Counted from the first letter of the stretch, positions 33,646 to 43,935 are shown. The stretch: 64,000 nucleotides of DNA from Pontederia crassipes (GCA_030549335.1 CM060198.1:45969353-46033352), one strand, 5' to 3'. Notes: generated by a model from the letters alone, not told the origin. Numbers and translations are program-made.

Positions 33646-35231
33646 ATGAAAAAATTACATCAAATGCCCTCCAACTTTAACGTTTGCTCAGAGATATCCT
33701 CCAACTTCACTTTGTATTACGAATGCCCTTCATCTTTTAACTCATTTCACTCGGTGCTCTCTTTACCTACTATCGGCCATCTTTCGATCGCGAAGCTGAT
33801 GTGGCGCTGATGTAGCACTGACACGACATCTTCTCTCCTCTCCAGGTAAACATTCACTGATGTGTAAAAATAAAATAAATTAAAAATGGCAAAAAATGAC
33901 ACATAGATGCAACCACTCACCTTTCCCATCGCCGGCGTCGGAGGTCGCACATCGACCGGAACGCCGATGGCCTCCGTAGTCATGCTCAACGGAACCGCCG
34001 CCATCTCGCCGGACACCTTCCTAGATGCCTCCTCAGCCAATTGCGGCTACGGCAACCTGCTACGCATCTCCTTCGGCTGCAATCTCCCCACCAAGCCCTC
34101 TTACTCTAACAACTTCGATGCGGTCACCGGCGATGATGTCCGCCTCGACGAACCCATCTCCATGCTGTCCGCCAATGAGCTCTTCTCCTTTGGAAAGCTC
34201 GTGCCGCTGCAGTTGGCTATGGGGATCGATCGCCGCGTGGAACCCCTCGATTCTGCGGCTGGTGGCATGAACCGGGCATCGAGATCGCCGGAGGTATAGA
34301 TCTCGCAGCCCGATCCGTACATCTTCTCCCACCGTGCGCCGAGTTGTACCGCGAGGTAGATCGCCGGAGGTGCAGATCTCGCAGCCCGATCCGTACATCT
34401 TCTCCCCCCGTGTGCCGAGTTGTATCGTGAGGTGGCGGGACCTTTTCGGCCTCAGAAGGTCATGGGATCAGAAGATGGAGGCTGAGAAGAGTTCGGCCGC
34501 CGATGGGGCCACCACCTGTGTCCCAATTCGTAGGGCCTCTAATATACGGTCACTGAGGCGTCTACTCAACCGAAATTCGAAATCTGTCCCACTGGACTCG
34601 ACGCCGCTCCTCCGTGATTCGAATTCGGAATCTGCCTCTTCCTCTTAACCCTCCCTCTCATCGTCCTCCTCCTCTGGCCAGGACCACGACGACCTCCTCC
34701 GCGTCTCCCTCGACTCAGACAGCACCAGGATGAAGTAGGTCGTGGATTGTTCAAGCGAGACCCGTCCCTCACCGCCAGTTCTCCTTGTCCACCCACAATC
34801 ACCGACAACGAGCAGGTGCCGGAATAGCCACCATGAGTCGTTGGCAAGATTCCGCCATTGCCCAGTCCGACGGTCCGCGGAGATGGCGCTCTGCCGCTGC
34901 CGAGGTCGCAGAGCGGGGGGCTGTCGCACCCCGTTGTGCTACCTTTGTGACCTCCAACACCTGCGATTGGAAAGGCAGGTGGTCGCATCTACATGACATT
35001 TTTCCATTTTTTTAATTTTTTTTTTAGTTTTTTAATGTTCCACGTCAGTGAATCGTTAGCTAGAGAAGAGAGAAGATGTCATGTCAGCTCCGTGACAGGG
35101 AGATGACCGACATGTAAAGAGGGCACCATATGAAACGAGTTAAAAGATGAAGGACATTCATATTATAATGTGAAATTGGAGGATATCGCTGAGCAAATGT
35201 TAAAGTTGGAGGTCATTTGGTGTAACTTTTT
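33646..35231. mobile_element. Pack-MULE-like element, 1586 bp
   Basis: Long terminal inverted repeats of about 300 bases: 33646-33960 pairs with the complement of 34935-35231 and includes 'cctccaactttaa' and 'cctttcccatcgccgg'-like stretches. The flanking 9-mers AGTTGTAAG and TTTTGTAAG agree at 7 of 9 positions, consistent with a Mutator 9-bp duplication. No transposase. The GC-rich middle (33960-34935) looks like captured genic sequence. It sits in an intron-like position of the element B TNP1 gene. Confidence 0.75.
33907..34660 (+). pseudogene. Captured gene fragment inside the Pack-MULE-like element
   Basis: Plus-strand frames read ISMLSANELFSFGKLVPLQ (34160-34215) and, farther on, WRDLFGLRRSWDQKMEAEK and IRSLRRLLNRNSKSVPLD (34434-34600), ending at a TAA near 34648. 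The layout, a short '(I)SA(N/D)ELFxxGKLxPL' motif followed by a basic Ser-rich tail, recalls plant DUF1645-type proteins. This is a tentative call from memory of the family. A ~75-bp tandem duplication (about 34286-34434) shifts the frame, and the first residues come from the terminal repeat. It is not an intact gene. Confidence 0.4.
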
Positions 35232-36348
35232 TTGTAAGTTTACATTTGAATTGTTTTTATTAAATTTATAATTTTACAAAGTCTAAGTATTTGATGTTGT
35301 TGCATGATGGATAAAGAATGGCAAAGAAAGTCTGCAAAGGCCAAAGTTAACAAACTTTCAAAGCTCGAGCCGCACATCCACATAGGCGGCTCCATTCGAT
35401 TTGATGAGCATCAAAGAGAAATGGTATGTTGATATAAAATGAAATAATCAAATTTTTATCTTATACGTATTTTTTATAATTTGAAACTTTATTGCGGGAG
35501 GAAAAATAAGGTGGTACAATAGACTTTCGCACGGTTTATGAGGCCACACACAAGAGCAGGAAGACCAATGGCTTGGTCACGCTCACTGCTCATAGAGTTT
35601 TGGTAAGTATCATCATATGTTCACTTGGTTCTTCACATTAGCGTAAATGATTTTTCAAATATGCAATGTTTAAATTTTTTAAGATGCATATAATCATAAG
35701 ATGACTGAGAAGTACGTAGATTATCCTAGTACTCAGCCACCAGGTAACGTATATCCAAAATTATTCACGTTTTTAGCGTTATAACACTTTGTATGTTTAT
35801 ATTTTTTTGAACTTATATAACTTTATATGATTTATAATGTTATATATATAATTTGTCTATTTTGCAGAGGACGCTACTGTTTGAGAGAAGATGACCGGTA
35901 CGACATGAGGAGGATACCTGTGTGGCCTAGGCACAATAGCTCAGATTCCTAGAAGGAGAGGAGGATATGCAGGCGGCTTATCTGCTCCGAATTCATCCAC
36001 GACACCTGAGCTCATGTTGAACAATATCAGGGACTTATCTTGGAGCAAGTAGCTCAGCAGCTTCCTCAAGATTTAGCTCCTATTTTGCATGCGATCCAGA
36101 CCGTGCTTCAACCACAAACTCAATCCCCACTAGGTCAAGGACCGAGTATGTCGACATCAAATGTCAGGAATGACGATGATGATGATAATGATTTAGAATA
36201 GAAACTTCTCGATTATATATCTTTTATATGATTTTGTTTATGATGTATGATATCATTTTATTATCTTACTAGTACTTTGTGATGGTTTATTAGCAATTTT
36301 GTGTTGGTTATTTGTGTTTAGCTTTATTATTATTGTTCTCAATGTGGA

Positions 36349-37291
36349 GGGTAAATTACACGAATGGTCCACCGACTTTGAGTTAATTTTCAATTGGACC
36401 CCCAACTTCAATTTATAACCAGAACGTCCTCCATCTTTCATTTTCAACGCTTAGTCCTCCTGACTGATGATCACAGGTTTCCCGATCGCCTTGTTTACGT
36501 GGCCGACTTTCTCTCTCTTTCATGTCAGCTTAAGTCGGCCACATCATTATTAAAACTTTCAAAAATAAAAAAAAATGAAGTTATCCACGTCATTAAAAAA
36601 AATTAAAAAAAAGTGAGTTGGGAAGAGAGAGGGAGGGGGGCGACCACCCCCCTCCAATCGAGCTCAGCCAGCGAGCTCGATCGGAGGGGGGCGGTCGCCT
36701 CCCTCCCTCTCTCTCCTGCACGCACGGCGAGAGAGAAGGAGGGGGGCGACCGCCCCTCTCCTGGTCGAGCTCGACCAGAGGGGGGCGGTCGCCCCCCTCC
36801 ATCTCTCTCGCCGTGCGCGAGAGAGAGGGAGGGGGGCAGTCGCCCCCCTCCTTCTCTCTTCCGTGCGTGCGGGAGAGAGAAGGAGGGGGGCAATCGCCCC
36901 CCCCCCCCCCCCCCTCCCTCTCTCTCCCGAGAAAGAAAGGGAGTGACCGCCCCCCTCCGATCGAGCTCGCCCATTGGTCAAGACCAGCCGACGAGCTCGA
37001 TCGGAGGGGGGCAATCGCCCCCCTCCCTCTCTCTTCCCAACTCACTTTTTTTTTAATTTTTTTAATGACGTGGACAACTTCATCTTTTTTTAATGATGTG
37101 GTCGACTTAAGCTGGCGTGGAAGAGAGAAAGTCGGCCACATAAGCAAGGCGACTGGGGAACTTGTGATCACCGGTCAGGAGGACTAAGCGTGCAAGAAAA
37201 TAAAAGATAGAGGACGTTCTAGTTATAAATTAAAGTTGGGGACTAATTAAAAATCGACTCAAAGTTGAAGGACCATTCGTGTAATTTACCC
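36349..37291. mobile_element. Mutator-type MITE, 943 bp, fold-back
   Basis: Ends GGGTAAATTACACGAATGG and its complement. A perfect 9-bp duplication CAATGTGGA lies at 36340-36348 and 37292-37300. The terminal repeats extend over about 250 bases each side, and the centre (36610-37040) is a chain of GGGGGGCGA/TCGCCCCCC and GAGAGAGGGAGG/CCTCCCTCTCTC blocks that can also pair. The length of the paired arms and the 9-bp duplication place it with Mutator-like elements. It has no transposase. The many long open frames in the centre are a by-product of composition. Confidence 0.9.
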
Positions 37292-37369
37292 CAATGTGGA
37301 GAATGCATTATATATGCATTCCATAATTTGTATGGTCTGGAAAGGGAACAAAACGGCTCGAATGGGGCA

Positions 37370-37807
37370 AAATTTTTTATATTTAGCGTCCCCTTAGCGT
37401 TTCAATAGCGATGCAATATGATGATACCCTATTTTAAATATATCGTAAGTGGTGTCACTTTAGAGCCTGATTAGCGTCGCAACATTTGGCCTCACATTAG
37501 CATCCATTAGTGTCTAATTAGTGTCACATCAGCGTCGCAATTCTTAGCGTCAATGTAGCGTCAGGTTAGCGACACCCTTAAACTCCTCGTGGGTACACAT
37601 TTCGCGTCATATTAACGTCGCAATAGGTTCACAATGTGGCGCTACTAGCGTCACATTTGTTGTTGGCACCGTTGCGAAGCTAATAGCTATCGAACGCCAG
37701 CGTCTCCCATTGGTGACATCATTTAGATGCTAATGTATAGCTATTCCTTTTAGCCATGCCTTAGTGTCGACTTAACTGCGTCGCCAATCAACAGCTTTCT
37801 TGTAGTG
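37370..37807. repeat. CACTA B 3' subterminal repeats and terminus
   Basis: TAGCGTC, GACGCTA and AGCGTCGCA words in both orientations, ending CTTTCTTGTAGTG at 37807. The triplet after it is AGA and the triplet before CACTA A is GAA, so these two ends are not a matched pair. This fits B and A being separate elements. Confidence 0.8.
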
Positions 37808-38552
37808 AGAATTTATATCCCGAAGACAGTCCCATAAATCCATCAGTTCTTCAACCTAACTTGGAATTAGATATTGTAAGTTTGCCTTTATGTTTCATTT
37901 ATTACAAGGAAAAAAACTTACAGATACTTTAAGTTATATATAATGATCCATATGGACTATAATCCTTTGTATTTTTTGTCAAACCTTAAGAAAACTAGTA
38001 AAGTGGTGGAATACCGAGTTCTTGGCGTTTTAACTGAGATCACTATTTTTTTATATTTTGTCATTTGGGGTTACTTATTATTCAGCTCCCCAAATTATAG
38101 CTTATTTCTGCTTCTAATTCCAAAAGTAAATTAAGAATTAGTACAACCTCTCCCATCATCATATTGTGCCCTATCATACTGTTATCTTTTATTACCAATC
38201 TTCAAATATATAAAGATCTAGTTGGTCATTTTAAAAACTGAAAGAAGATAAGAAAATGCATCATCTATTTTTAAACTAAAGCAATGAATCAGATAAAAAA
38301 AAAAAAAAAACCTTTACTATGAGATTGTAACAAGTGGCCCACGTGTATGGAATACAAATATTATATAATAATTATTTATTCTGAAATATGTAATTTTATT
38401 CTTTCAGTGGTCTTCTTCTGGCTCGGGCCGTTCGGCCCAGCAACGCGTGAGAAGTTAAAATCCTTTTCTTCTTCGCGTCTTCTCTCCAGGCCGCACGCAA
38501 ATCTTGGACGTTCATATGTCGTGGCGGGCATACCTTCAGGGTGCCATCTTAA
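37808..38552. other. Low-copy flank, nothing recognised
   Basis: AT-rich sequence with a short A-run at 38296-38311 and a small hairpin GGGCCGTTCGGCCC near 38423-38436. Open frames are short and without recognisable motifs. Confidence 0.4.
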
Positions 38553-38784
38553 GGGGCGTTTGGTACAGGGATAGAACTGCAAGCTTATTCTGAATCTTGC
38601 ATCTAAATAGTATTTTAATGAAGATGTGAATTCACCTGCAATCATTGCTTGAACAAATAAAAATAAGAGCTTTTGTGTTCCATCCCCAAGAATATGTGTG
38701 ACCTTGTTGAGTTCTGCAATAAGGACAGTGATGAATCAATATAATGATGTTTCAGAATAAAAACGAAGACATCCAAACAGCCAC
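38553..38784. mobile_element. Tourist-like (PIF/Harbinger) MITE, 232 bp
   Basis: Left end GGGGCGTTTGGTA and right end TCCAAACAGCCAC form imperfect inverted repeats. TAA flanks both sides (38550-38552 and 38785-38787), the 3-bp duplication type of PIF/Harbinger. The size and the GTTTGG/CCAAAC ends fit plant Tourist-like elements. Confidence 0.65.
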
Positions 38785-38787
38785 TAA

Positions 38788-39398
38788 GTGGTTTAGTGGG
38801 TTGGAGGTCGCACTTATAAATTATTCATGATTTCATGTAGGCAAAGTTGCATTTTTTTTTATTAATCCGAGCGTTGTTGGTTCTTTACTATTGGATGCTG
38901 TAAGAGTAGGGATTGTCATTGGAAAAAGAAAACAACAGGGACGGCATCCTGTGCATTCAGTCAAGATCAACCAGATCTGACCGTCGATTCCGTTCTTTTT
39001 TCCTTTTATTTAGTAAAAATATCTTCTGTTACGTGGCTTCTCCTTCCTCACCGTGTCCCTCTCCCTTTTGCTCGCTCTCAACAGTCCAGCAAACGCGCTA
39101 TGGTCATACGGCCACACCATAACATCGAGGTAGGTACTGGGTAGCCTTTTCGGACGTGCTCGTCGGTTCGTAAGCACTCTACGGCGAGCTCGCATGCATG
39201 CTTGAAGCCGCGCGCCAGGTAGCAACTCCCCCGCGAGTCGACGAGCACGTTTGCAGCTCTCCGGCAGCGAGCTCGCATGCATCCATGATTTTTTTGTATT
39301 AATTAGTCTATCTTTTCTTATTTATAAAATAAAAACTATAAAGTTATGCGCCTCCCCCTCCCTCTCCTCCCCTCAACCTCCGACGCTTCGTCCCAGCT
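38788..39398. other. Low-copy spacer, nothing firmly recognised
   Basis: Mixed-composition sequence with a repeated AGCTCGCATGCAT word (39187-39200 and 39269-39282). Open frames on both strands (for example 39010-39282) show no family motif. Confidence 0.35.
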
Positions 39399-40085
39399 TA
39401 GGGTTGAGCAAATTCGAGGCCGAATTCAGGTTCGAATGGACCCGGGTCCCTACCCAATTTCTACCGGAGTTGAAAAAATTAATCCCGGTATTTACCCGGT
39501 CGGGATCGGATCTGACCCGACAAACCGAAAATGGATATCGGGTTTAGATCGAGAATCCTCATCGATGTTCTCTAGCTTCTTGGCGGCTTTCCCTTGGACT
39601 TCTCTAATTGGTTCTGAAGCCGGACTGGGGTGGACTCCAAGAACGCCTAGAGAAGGGAAGAGCGAGAGAAGATGAGAAAGAGAAAAAGAAAGAACATGTC
39701 AAGACCGGCAGTGACGGCAACACAGCGGCACAGCAACACACCGGCGGTGACGATGGTGACGGCAACATAGCGGCATTGCGGTGACGGATTTGCTCAGCCC
39801 TAATTCTGCCGGCAATCACGACTCACGAACAGCGGATCGAGAGGATTAGGGATTTAGGCGCCTTTCAATCGTTTCTCACGGGTAACGAGTAAGGGGTTAC
39901 GATTGTGGTTGGGTTTATATATTACATTTAAGATATAAAACATGATTTATTCCGGTCGGATTTGAATCATATTTTTGTGAAAATTCTTAAACCCGATCCT
40001 AGACCGAATCTAACCCGAGTCAAATTTTTTACTTGATTTATAGGACTGGTGCGAATCTAATCGATCCGATTAGTGCTCGGCCCTA
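39399..40085. mobile_element. hAT-like non-autonomous element, about 687 bp
   Basis: Left end TAGGGTTGAGCAAATTCG. The right end read in reverse complement is TAGGGCCGAGCACTAATCG, an imperfect inverted repeat of a common hAT type. The interior has ACCCGGGTCC and ACCCGGTCGGG-like motifs. A second copy of the terminal motif (TTTGCTCAGCCCTA, 39786-39799) lies inside. No clean 8-bp duplication is seen, so the limits are uncertain. Confidence 0.5.
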
Positions 40086-40504
40086 GATGAACTCTCACGC
40101 AGCTCTCATATGGACCTCCAAAGGAGGCTCCACGGTGAGCCTCCGTACGTGCACCCACTCGCTGGAGTCTTTGTCTGGACATTTCATTTTCCTATGGCTA
40201 TCTGGCCGTAAGATCTACGTGACCACGTCAAATGGTCAAAACTCAGAAGCTTTTGCTGCACCCGCTGTAGTCCATAATAGGATTATAAAGCCTGTACATG
40301 AGGCTAATAGTCTCGAAAGCTTTAACATATAACACTTCAAAGTTATGGAGAAAAATAGCACATGAACATTTGAATTTACGTAGAAAGATTAGTTTGAATC
40401 TGAAACAACATGATCCCATCATTGCATGAAAAGTTAGACTGATGCTTTTTTTTTCCATTACATAGACAGAAAATATAAAGTAACACGAAATAACTGTTTT
40501 GACA

Positions 40505-41728
40505 TCATGTAGTAGGCCTACTGGGCAGGAAATATAAATAACACGAAATGACTGCCCTACTGGCCAGGCATGAGCTTTGAACCTCCTTGCAGATCCTCCA
40601 GTTTGCCCAGATTCCAAGGACTGATCCGAAGAAGAAGAAGCAGCCGATCACCAGCCATTGTATGCGCTCCGATGACCACCGAGACGGACGCGACAAATAC
40701 AGGCAAGGCTCATCGGCTGCGCAATACATCTCAGTCCCCCAATCCCTACCGTATAGGCAGCTGCTTTTCTCTGAGCAAATCCCCGGAATAGCACTCGGCA
40801 GGGGCGGCTTCACCGTTTGTGATGGACTCTGGTTGGTCCACCAGCAATTGACTTTGTATCCATCTTTCGTCAACCCACAGAAAAGGCCGCCGCCGGCCAC
40901 GAAGAATATGAATGAGGAGCCTTTAGCCGGATAGTACTCCTCGCCGCCGGCGCGCCAGCAAGCCACTGTACCGTTGGAGCGCAGGACACAGGCGTCGCTG
41001 GAACCCAAATCAAGGCTCCGGAGTTCGAACGCCGGTTGCCCGAAACCATTTGCGCTGCACAGGAGCCTGCCATTCTTGGTGACTCCGCAGGCGCAGAGAT
41101 CGCCGGCGACAATGGTCGACATCCTTTGCTTCGCAAAGGCGGCTTTGATCTGCGGGCCGCGCGGGCCCCAGCACTCGATGAAGTCGTCTCTGCTGTTGAT
41201 GGCACACGTGAAATCAGCCCCCGACGTGAGGGAGCTAAAGTTTCCAGAGACTTCCCTCGGGAAGTCGCGACTGGCGCCCCACCAGTGAATGAACGTGTCA
41301 CTTTCGTCGGCGGCGGCTACGTATGATCCTCCCAGGAAGAGAGCACGGAGCGGGACGGTCTCATTTTTGTAGACACGCCTTGGGACGAAGATTGTGCCAG
41401 TGGAATCGTTGCTGCTGCCGGTTGCCCTCCAACAATAAAATGCAGTGCCGCCGGACTGCAACCCACATAAAGAGTCACTCCCGCCGGTTATTGAGGCAAA
41501 AGAAACGTTGGAATATACGGGAAATGGCTCACTCACCCCAACCCCATCAGATATTATGGAGCATTCTATTATCTTAGTACTATTTTGGAAGACAATGGCA
41601 CATACAGCAGCACCATCGCCATGGCCAGGCAAGGGTATAACGGATAGGGACGACGGAACTCCCAAGGAATCAACTGAATTAGTGGCAAGTCCGATAAAGA
41701 GGGTCAAGAAGATCACAAGTGGAATCAT
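40505..41728 (-). CDS. CRINKLY4-related (CCR-like) receptor lacking a kinase domain
   Basis: Intronless frame of 407 residues from the ATG at 41728. A 13-residue upstream extension (ATG at 41767) exists, but the inner start gives a clean signal peptide (MIPLVIFLTLFIGLATNSV). The ectodomain carries RCC1-like 'crinkly' repeats with paired Cys: SLCGLQSGGTAFYCW, FTCAINSRDDFIECWG, CACGVTKNGRLLC, ACVLRSNGTVACW and FCGLTKDGYKVNCWW. A short Cys-rich stretch (CSEKSSCLYG, MYCAADEPCLY) follows, then one membrane helix (IQWLVIGCFFFFGSVLGIW, residues about 356-377), NWRICKEVQ, and a stop about 30 residues later. CRINKLY4/ACR4 and CCR proteins continue with a Ser/Thr kinase of about 300 residues; none is found in any frame downstream. 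It is either a kinase-less membrane receptor or a 3'-truncated copy. The frame is open and the codons look normal, so recent or functional use is possible. Confidence 0.8.
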   Translation of the reverse strand: MIPLVIFLTLFIGLATNSVDSLGVPSSLSVIPLPGHGDGAAVCAIVFQNSTKIIECSIISDGVGVSEPFPVYSNVSFASITGGSDSLCGLQSGGTAFYCWRATGSSNDSTGTIFVPRRVYKNETVPLRALFLGGSYVAAADESDTFIHWWGASRDFPREVSGNFSSLTSGADFTCAINSRDDFIECWGPRGPQIKAAFAKQRMSTIVAGDLCACGVTKNGRLLCSANGFGQPAFELRSLDLGSSDACVLRSNGTVACWRAGGEEYYPAKGSSFIFFVAGGGLFCGLTKDGYKVNCWWTNQSPSQTVKPPLPSAIPGICSEKSSCLYGRDWGTEMYCAADEPCLYLSRPSRWSSERIQWLVIGCFFFFGSVLGIWANWRICKEVQSSCLASRAVISCYLYFLPSRPTT

Positions 41729-41860
41729 TGTTTGATTGGTTGATAGCGTAGACAAACTCAGAAGCAACAGATTGGTTTTGGGGTGTAGAATCTGTAGGTC
41801 AAAGCAAGAAATGATGCAACAAGCTTAGAATGCAACTGAGCTGGATTCAGCTACGTGCCC

Positions 41861-41870
41861 CCTTAAATAG
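41861..41870 (-). promoter_or_regulatory. Candidate TATA box of the CCR-like gene
   Basis: The minus strand reads CTATTTAAGG 133 bases before the ATG at 41728, followed by a CT-mixed leader. Spacing and composition fit a plant TATA box. No transcript evidence is available. Confidence 0.45.
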
Positions 41871-42795
41871 AACCATATTTTATGAATTCGTTGGTGCATG
41901 CATCAGGTGCATCAGGCTCTTAGGTTAAGGATCATGCATCAGAGGGGTTCATTTTTTTGTTTTTGCTCTGTGTTCATGCTTAACTGCAACTTGCTCTTTG
42001 TGTGCATTCCATTTTGTTAGGTCATGCATTCTGGCTAAGCAATCAAACTCCAACGTCATCAGAAACTTAGCAATCTACTGCTGAAAGAACAAGTAGATAG
42101 AGTCTTGCGCGCGGCAACACATTCAACAGACTCATGCAAGAGACACCAACAGAACACGCCTTACAGATGAGCGGCTTGCATCACATCTCCTAGCGGAACC
42201 TTCTATATATGCCAACTCTTTTACAACTATATATCTCATGTATCAAAGATTTCACGCAATTGGAGATGCATATAACTAAATGATCTGATAGAATTTGCAT
42301 CTCATTAATTTGTGTATTGTCACTGCTATGTAGGAGAGGTTAATTAATTTGTTGAAGATAATTTTATGACAACGTAATGTATTACGTTTCTATAATGTGA
42401 ATTGCTAAGATATTCATTTGCACCATGAGTTACAATGCTCATACCGTGTATGAGGTTCACGCAATTGGAGCTGTACACGTTTGATTATTATATTCTAAAG
42501 CTTTGTCTTTGTTCCCGAGAGAAGGAAAAAAAAAACAAGCAAAGCTTTCAAAGTGGAAGCAATCCGGGCCTTCATTCGTTCGTATTCTGTGGTGGCTTGG
42601 GCCCTTCTGGGCTAGTCGAAATTTATCAATCCGAATTTATGACTACTACTGTTTTTTTAAATATTTTTTCAAATAAGTTCTTTTCTATATTTAGGTAAAA
42701 TAAAAATTAAATAATTACAAATTTTAACGTGAAAAATTGATCGTTTCGGTTGAAATTTTATTTCCTTTAGTTGAAACTAATTATTTTCCTTATTG
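41871..42795. other. Intergenic sequence upstream of the CCR-like gene
   Basis: Mostly AT-rich. It has a tandem GCATCAGG word (41895-41918) and a repeated TTCACGCAATTGGAG word (42250-42264 and 42456-42470). No gene or terminal repeats were recognised. Confidence 0.4.
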
Positions 42796-43013
42796 TCAAG
42801 CGCGCACCGTCAGTTCGAGATGCGATGGTGTCCTTTTTTTAACGATTTCTTTTTATTGACTTGATCTCACACGTCTATTGTTTTTGGAGGGCCACGATCA
42901 GGAGGCACCCCTAGTAAAAAGGACTCGCCGGCTGAACCCTAGCTTTCTTTTTCGTCATAGGACCAAAGGATTCCCACATTTAGATCGCCGATCTTTGTCC
43001 ATTTCATCATCAA

Positions 43014-43180
43014 TGGCGAAAGGTAGCTGGAGCACCGAAGGACTTGCACATTTCGACCGCCAAACTCCGTCGCAGACCGTCGATGTCCACTATCAACCAA
43101 GGAATGGCGCTAGCGACATCAAAGAGATGCCAGCCGCCGTCGACCAAGTATTTGAAGGCATGTTTTTATTCTTTTCTCAA
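43014..43180 (+). CDS. Possible first exon of the GRF gene
   Basis: ATG with an open frame of about 55 residues ending near a GCATGTTT/GT border. It contains the first of three copies of the word AGAGATGCCAGCC (about 43123, 43205 and 43260). No recognised domain; joined to the GRF exons only by position and strand. Confidence 0.3.
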
Positions 43181-43568
43181 TAAGTGTTATTTTTTAGAAT
43201 GAAGAGATGCCAGCCGCCGTCGCAGACCTCCATTTTCTATATTTTTACTCTAGGGATGAAAGAGATGCCAGCCTGTGAGCTTCGCCAGTGCTCCCTAGTT
43301 CGGTTCTCTCCCCACTCCTCGAAACCATTTATGTTCGCGCGTTGCTCCGTGTCTTAACCTTTGACCTGGCAGCGGCGCCTAATCTTACTTTGTCACTTCG
43401 TTGTATGTCGGCGGCACAAGTGGAGGCAGAGAGGACGGGCTCATGTTTAGTGCTCCACAATTATTGCTCTCTTTAATTATATTACTTTGTCACTATGCCC
43501 TAATCTTGTATTATTTTCTTTAATGATTTTACTAGTTTTCTTTAATGATTGTAACGATTCATTTTTAG

Positions 43569-43935
43569 GTATAAAACTACATCCACTGATATGCCTATGC
43601 GGAGAAGTAACATATATTAAGATTTCGTTGACTAAAAAGAATCATGACCGAATATTTTATGCCTACAATAACTATGGGGTTAGTTTCCTCATTCATGGTA
43701 TTTTTATTTCATCTATTTAAATAAGTTTTGACATAATTTGAGACATAAACTTAAATTGTGTTTTATTTTTTGCAAGAAATCAAGATCATGTGATTATTTT
43801 TGTTGGTTGGATCCATCGCTTGAGGCTCGGTATATGGCTGCATTCAATAGATTGACAGACGAACTTGAAGCGAAAAAACAACGACATCGAAGAATGTTTA
43901 GAAGGATGTTCCTATTATGTATTATTTTTAAATAA
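43569..43935 (+). CDS. GRF-type zinc-finger protein, two exons visible
   Basis: Exons 43569-43678 and 43777-43935 with GT/AG borders join in frame. They read LICLCGE, a spacer with NHDRIFYAYNNYGKSRS, then CDYFCWLDP, which is the CxCG...C(x)FxWxD pattern of a GRF zinc finger. A helical, charged C-terminus (RLTDELEAKKQRHRRMFRR) follows to a TAA. Upstream exon(s) are uncertain: a candidate ATG at 43014 begins MAKGSWSTEGLAHFD, but the connection is not proven. Small GRF proteins occur widely in plants, often near transposons, and bind nucleic acid in characterised homologues. It lies in the MULE and is read away from the left terminal repeat, convergent with the transposase. Confidence 0.6.

Larger units (their letters stand above)
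32180..36201 (+). pseudogene. CACTA B TNP1/Transposase_24-like gene
   Basis: Starts near 32184 (MVT...). It has repeated exons near 32340-32435, 32500-32615, 32690-32780 and 32860-32960, each opening TTGCTxCACCxxCGA or similar. Then come an acidic exon (33030-33165), the LGTIRRAFEEVAAKRLRNRL and KVVTSIGLTLEQGIQR-like block (33475-33620), and a 1.6-kb Pack-MULE-like insert. A basic linker (35310-35420), ATHKSRKTNGLVTLTAHR-like sequence (35530-35600), MTEKYVDYPSTQPPG (35700-35745) and a tail with QQLPQDLAPILHAIQ and SMSTSNVRNDDDDDNDLE ending at the TAG 36199-36201 follow. It is broken by the insertions and by several stops. It is the only copy with the natural C-terminus and the CACTA 3' end both present. 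Confidence 0.75.
28858..37807 (+). mobile_element. CACTA element B, 3' part
   Basis: Resumes in the CT-rich leader after R1. It carries a TNP2-like pseudogene (29620-32100) and a TNP1-like pseudogene (32180-36201), then 3' subterminal repeats ending at 37807 with CTTTCTTGTAGTG. Inserted in it are a hAT-like element (31291-31936), a Pack-MULE-like element (33646-35231) and a Mutator MITE (36349-37291). With its 5' part at 13774-15339 it forms the outermost shell of the nest. Confidence 0.75.

Noticed and set aside
36593-37187. Several overlapping open frames of 100-190 codons on both strands
   Set aside because: They lie in the GC-rich palindromic core of a Mutator MITE. All frames are open because the sequence is a simple repeat, and the translations are Arg/Gly/Pro runs.
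39346-39675. Open frame of 109 codons
   Set aside because: It overlaps the left end and ACCCGGGT-type subterminal repeats of the hAT-like element.
40870-41301. Open frames in other frames across the CCR-like gene
   Set aside because: Shadow frames of the real minus-strand gene, without signal peptide or Cys repeats.
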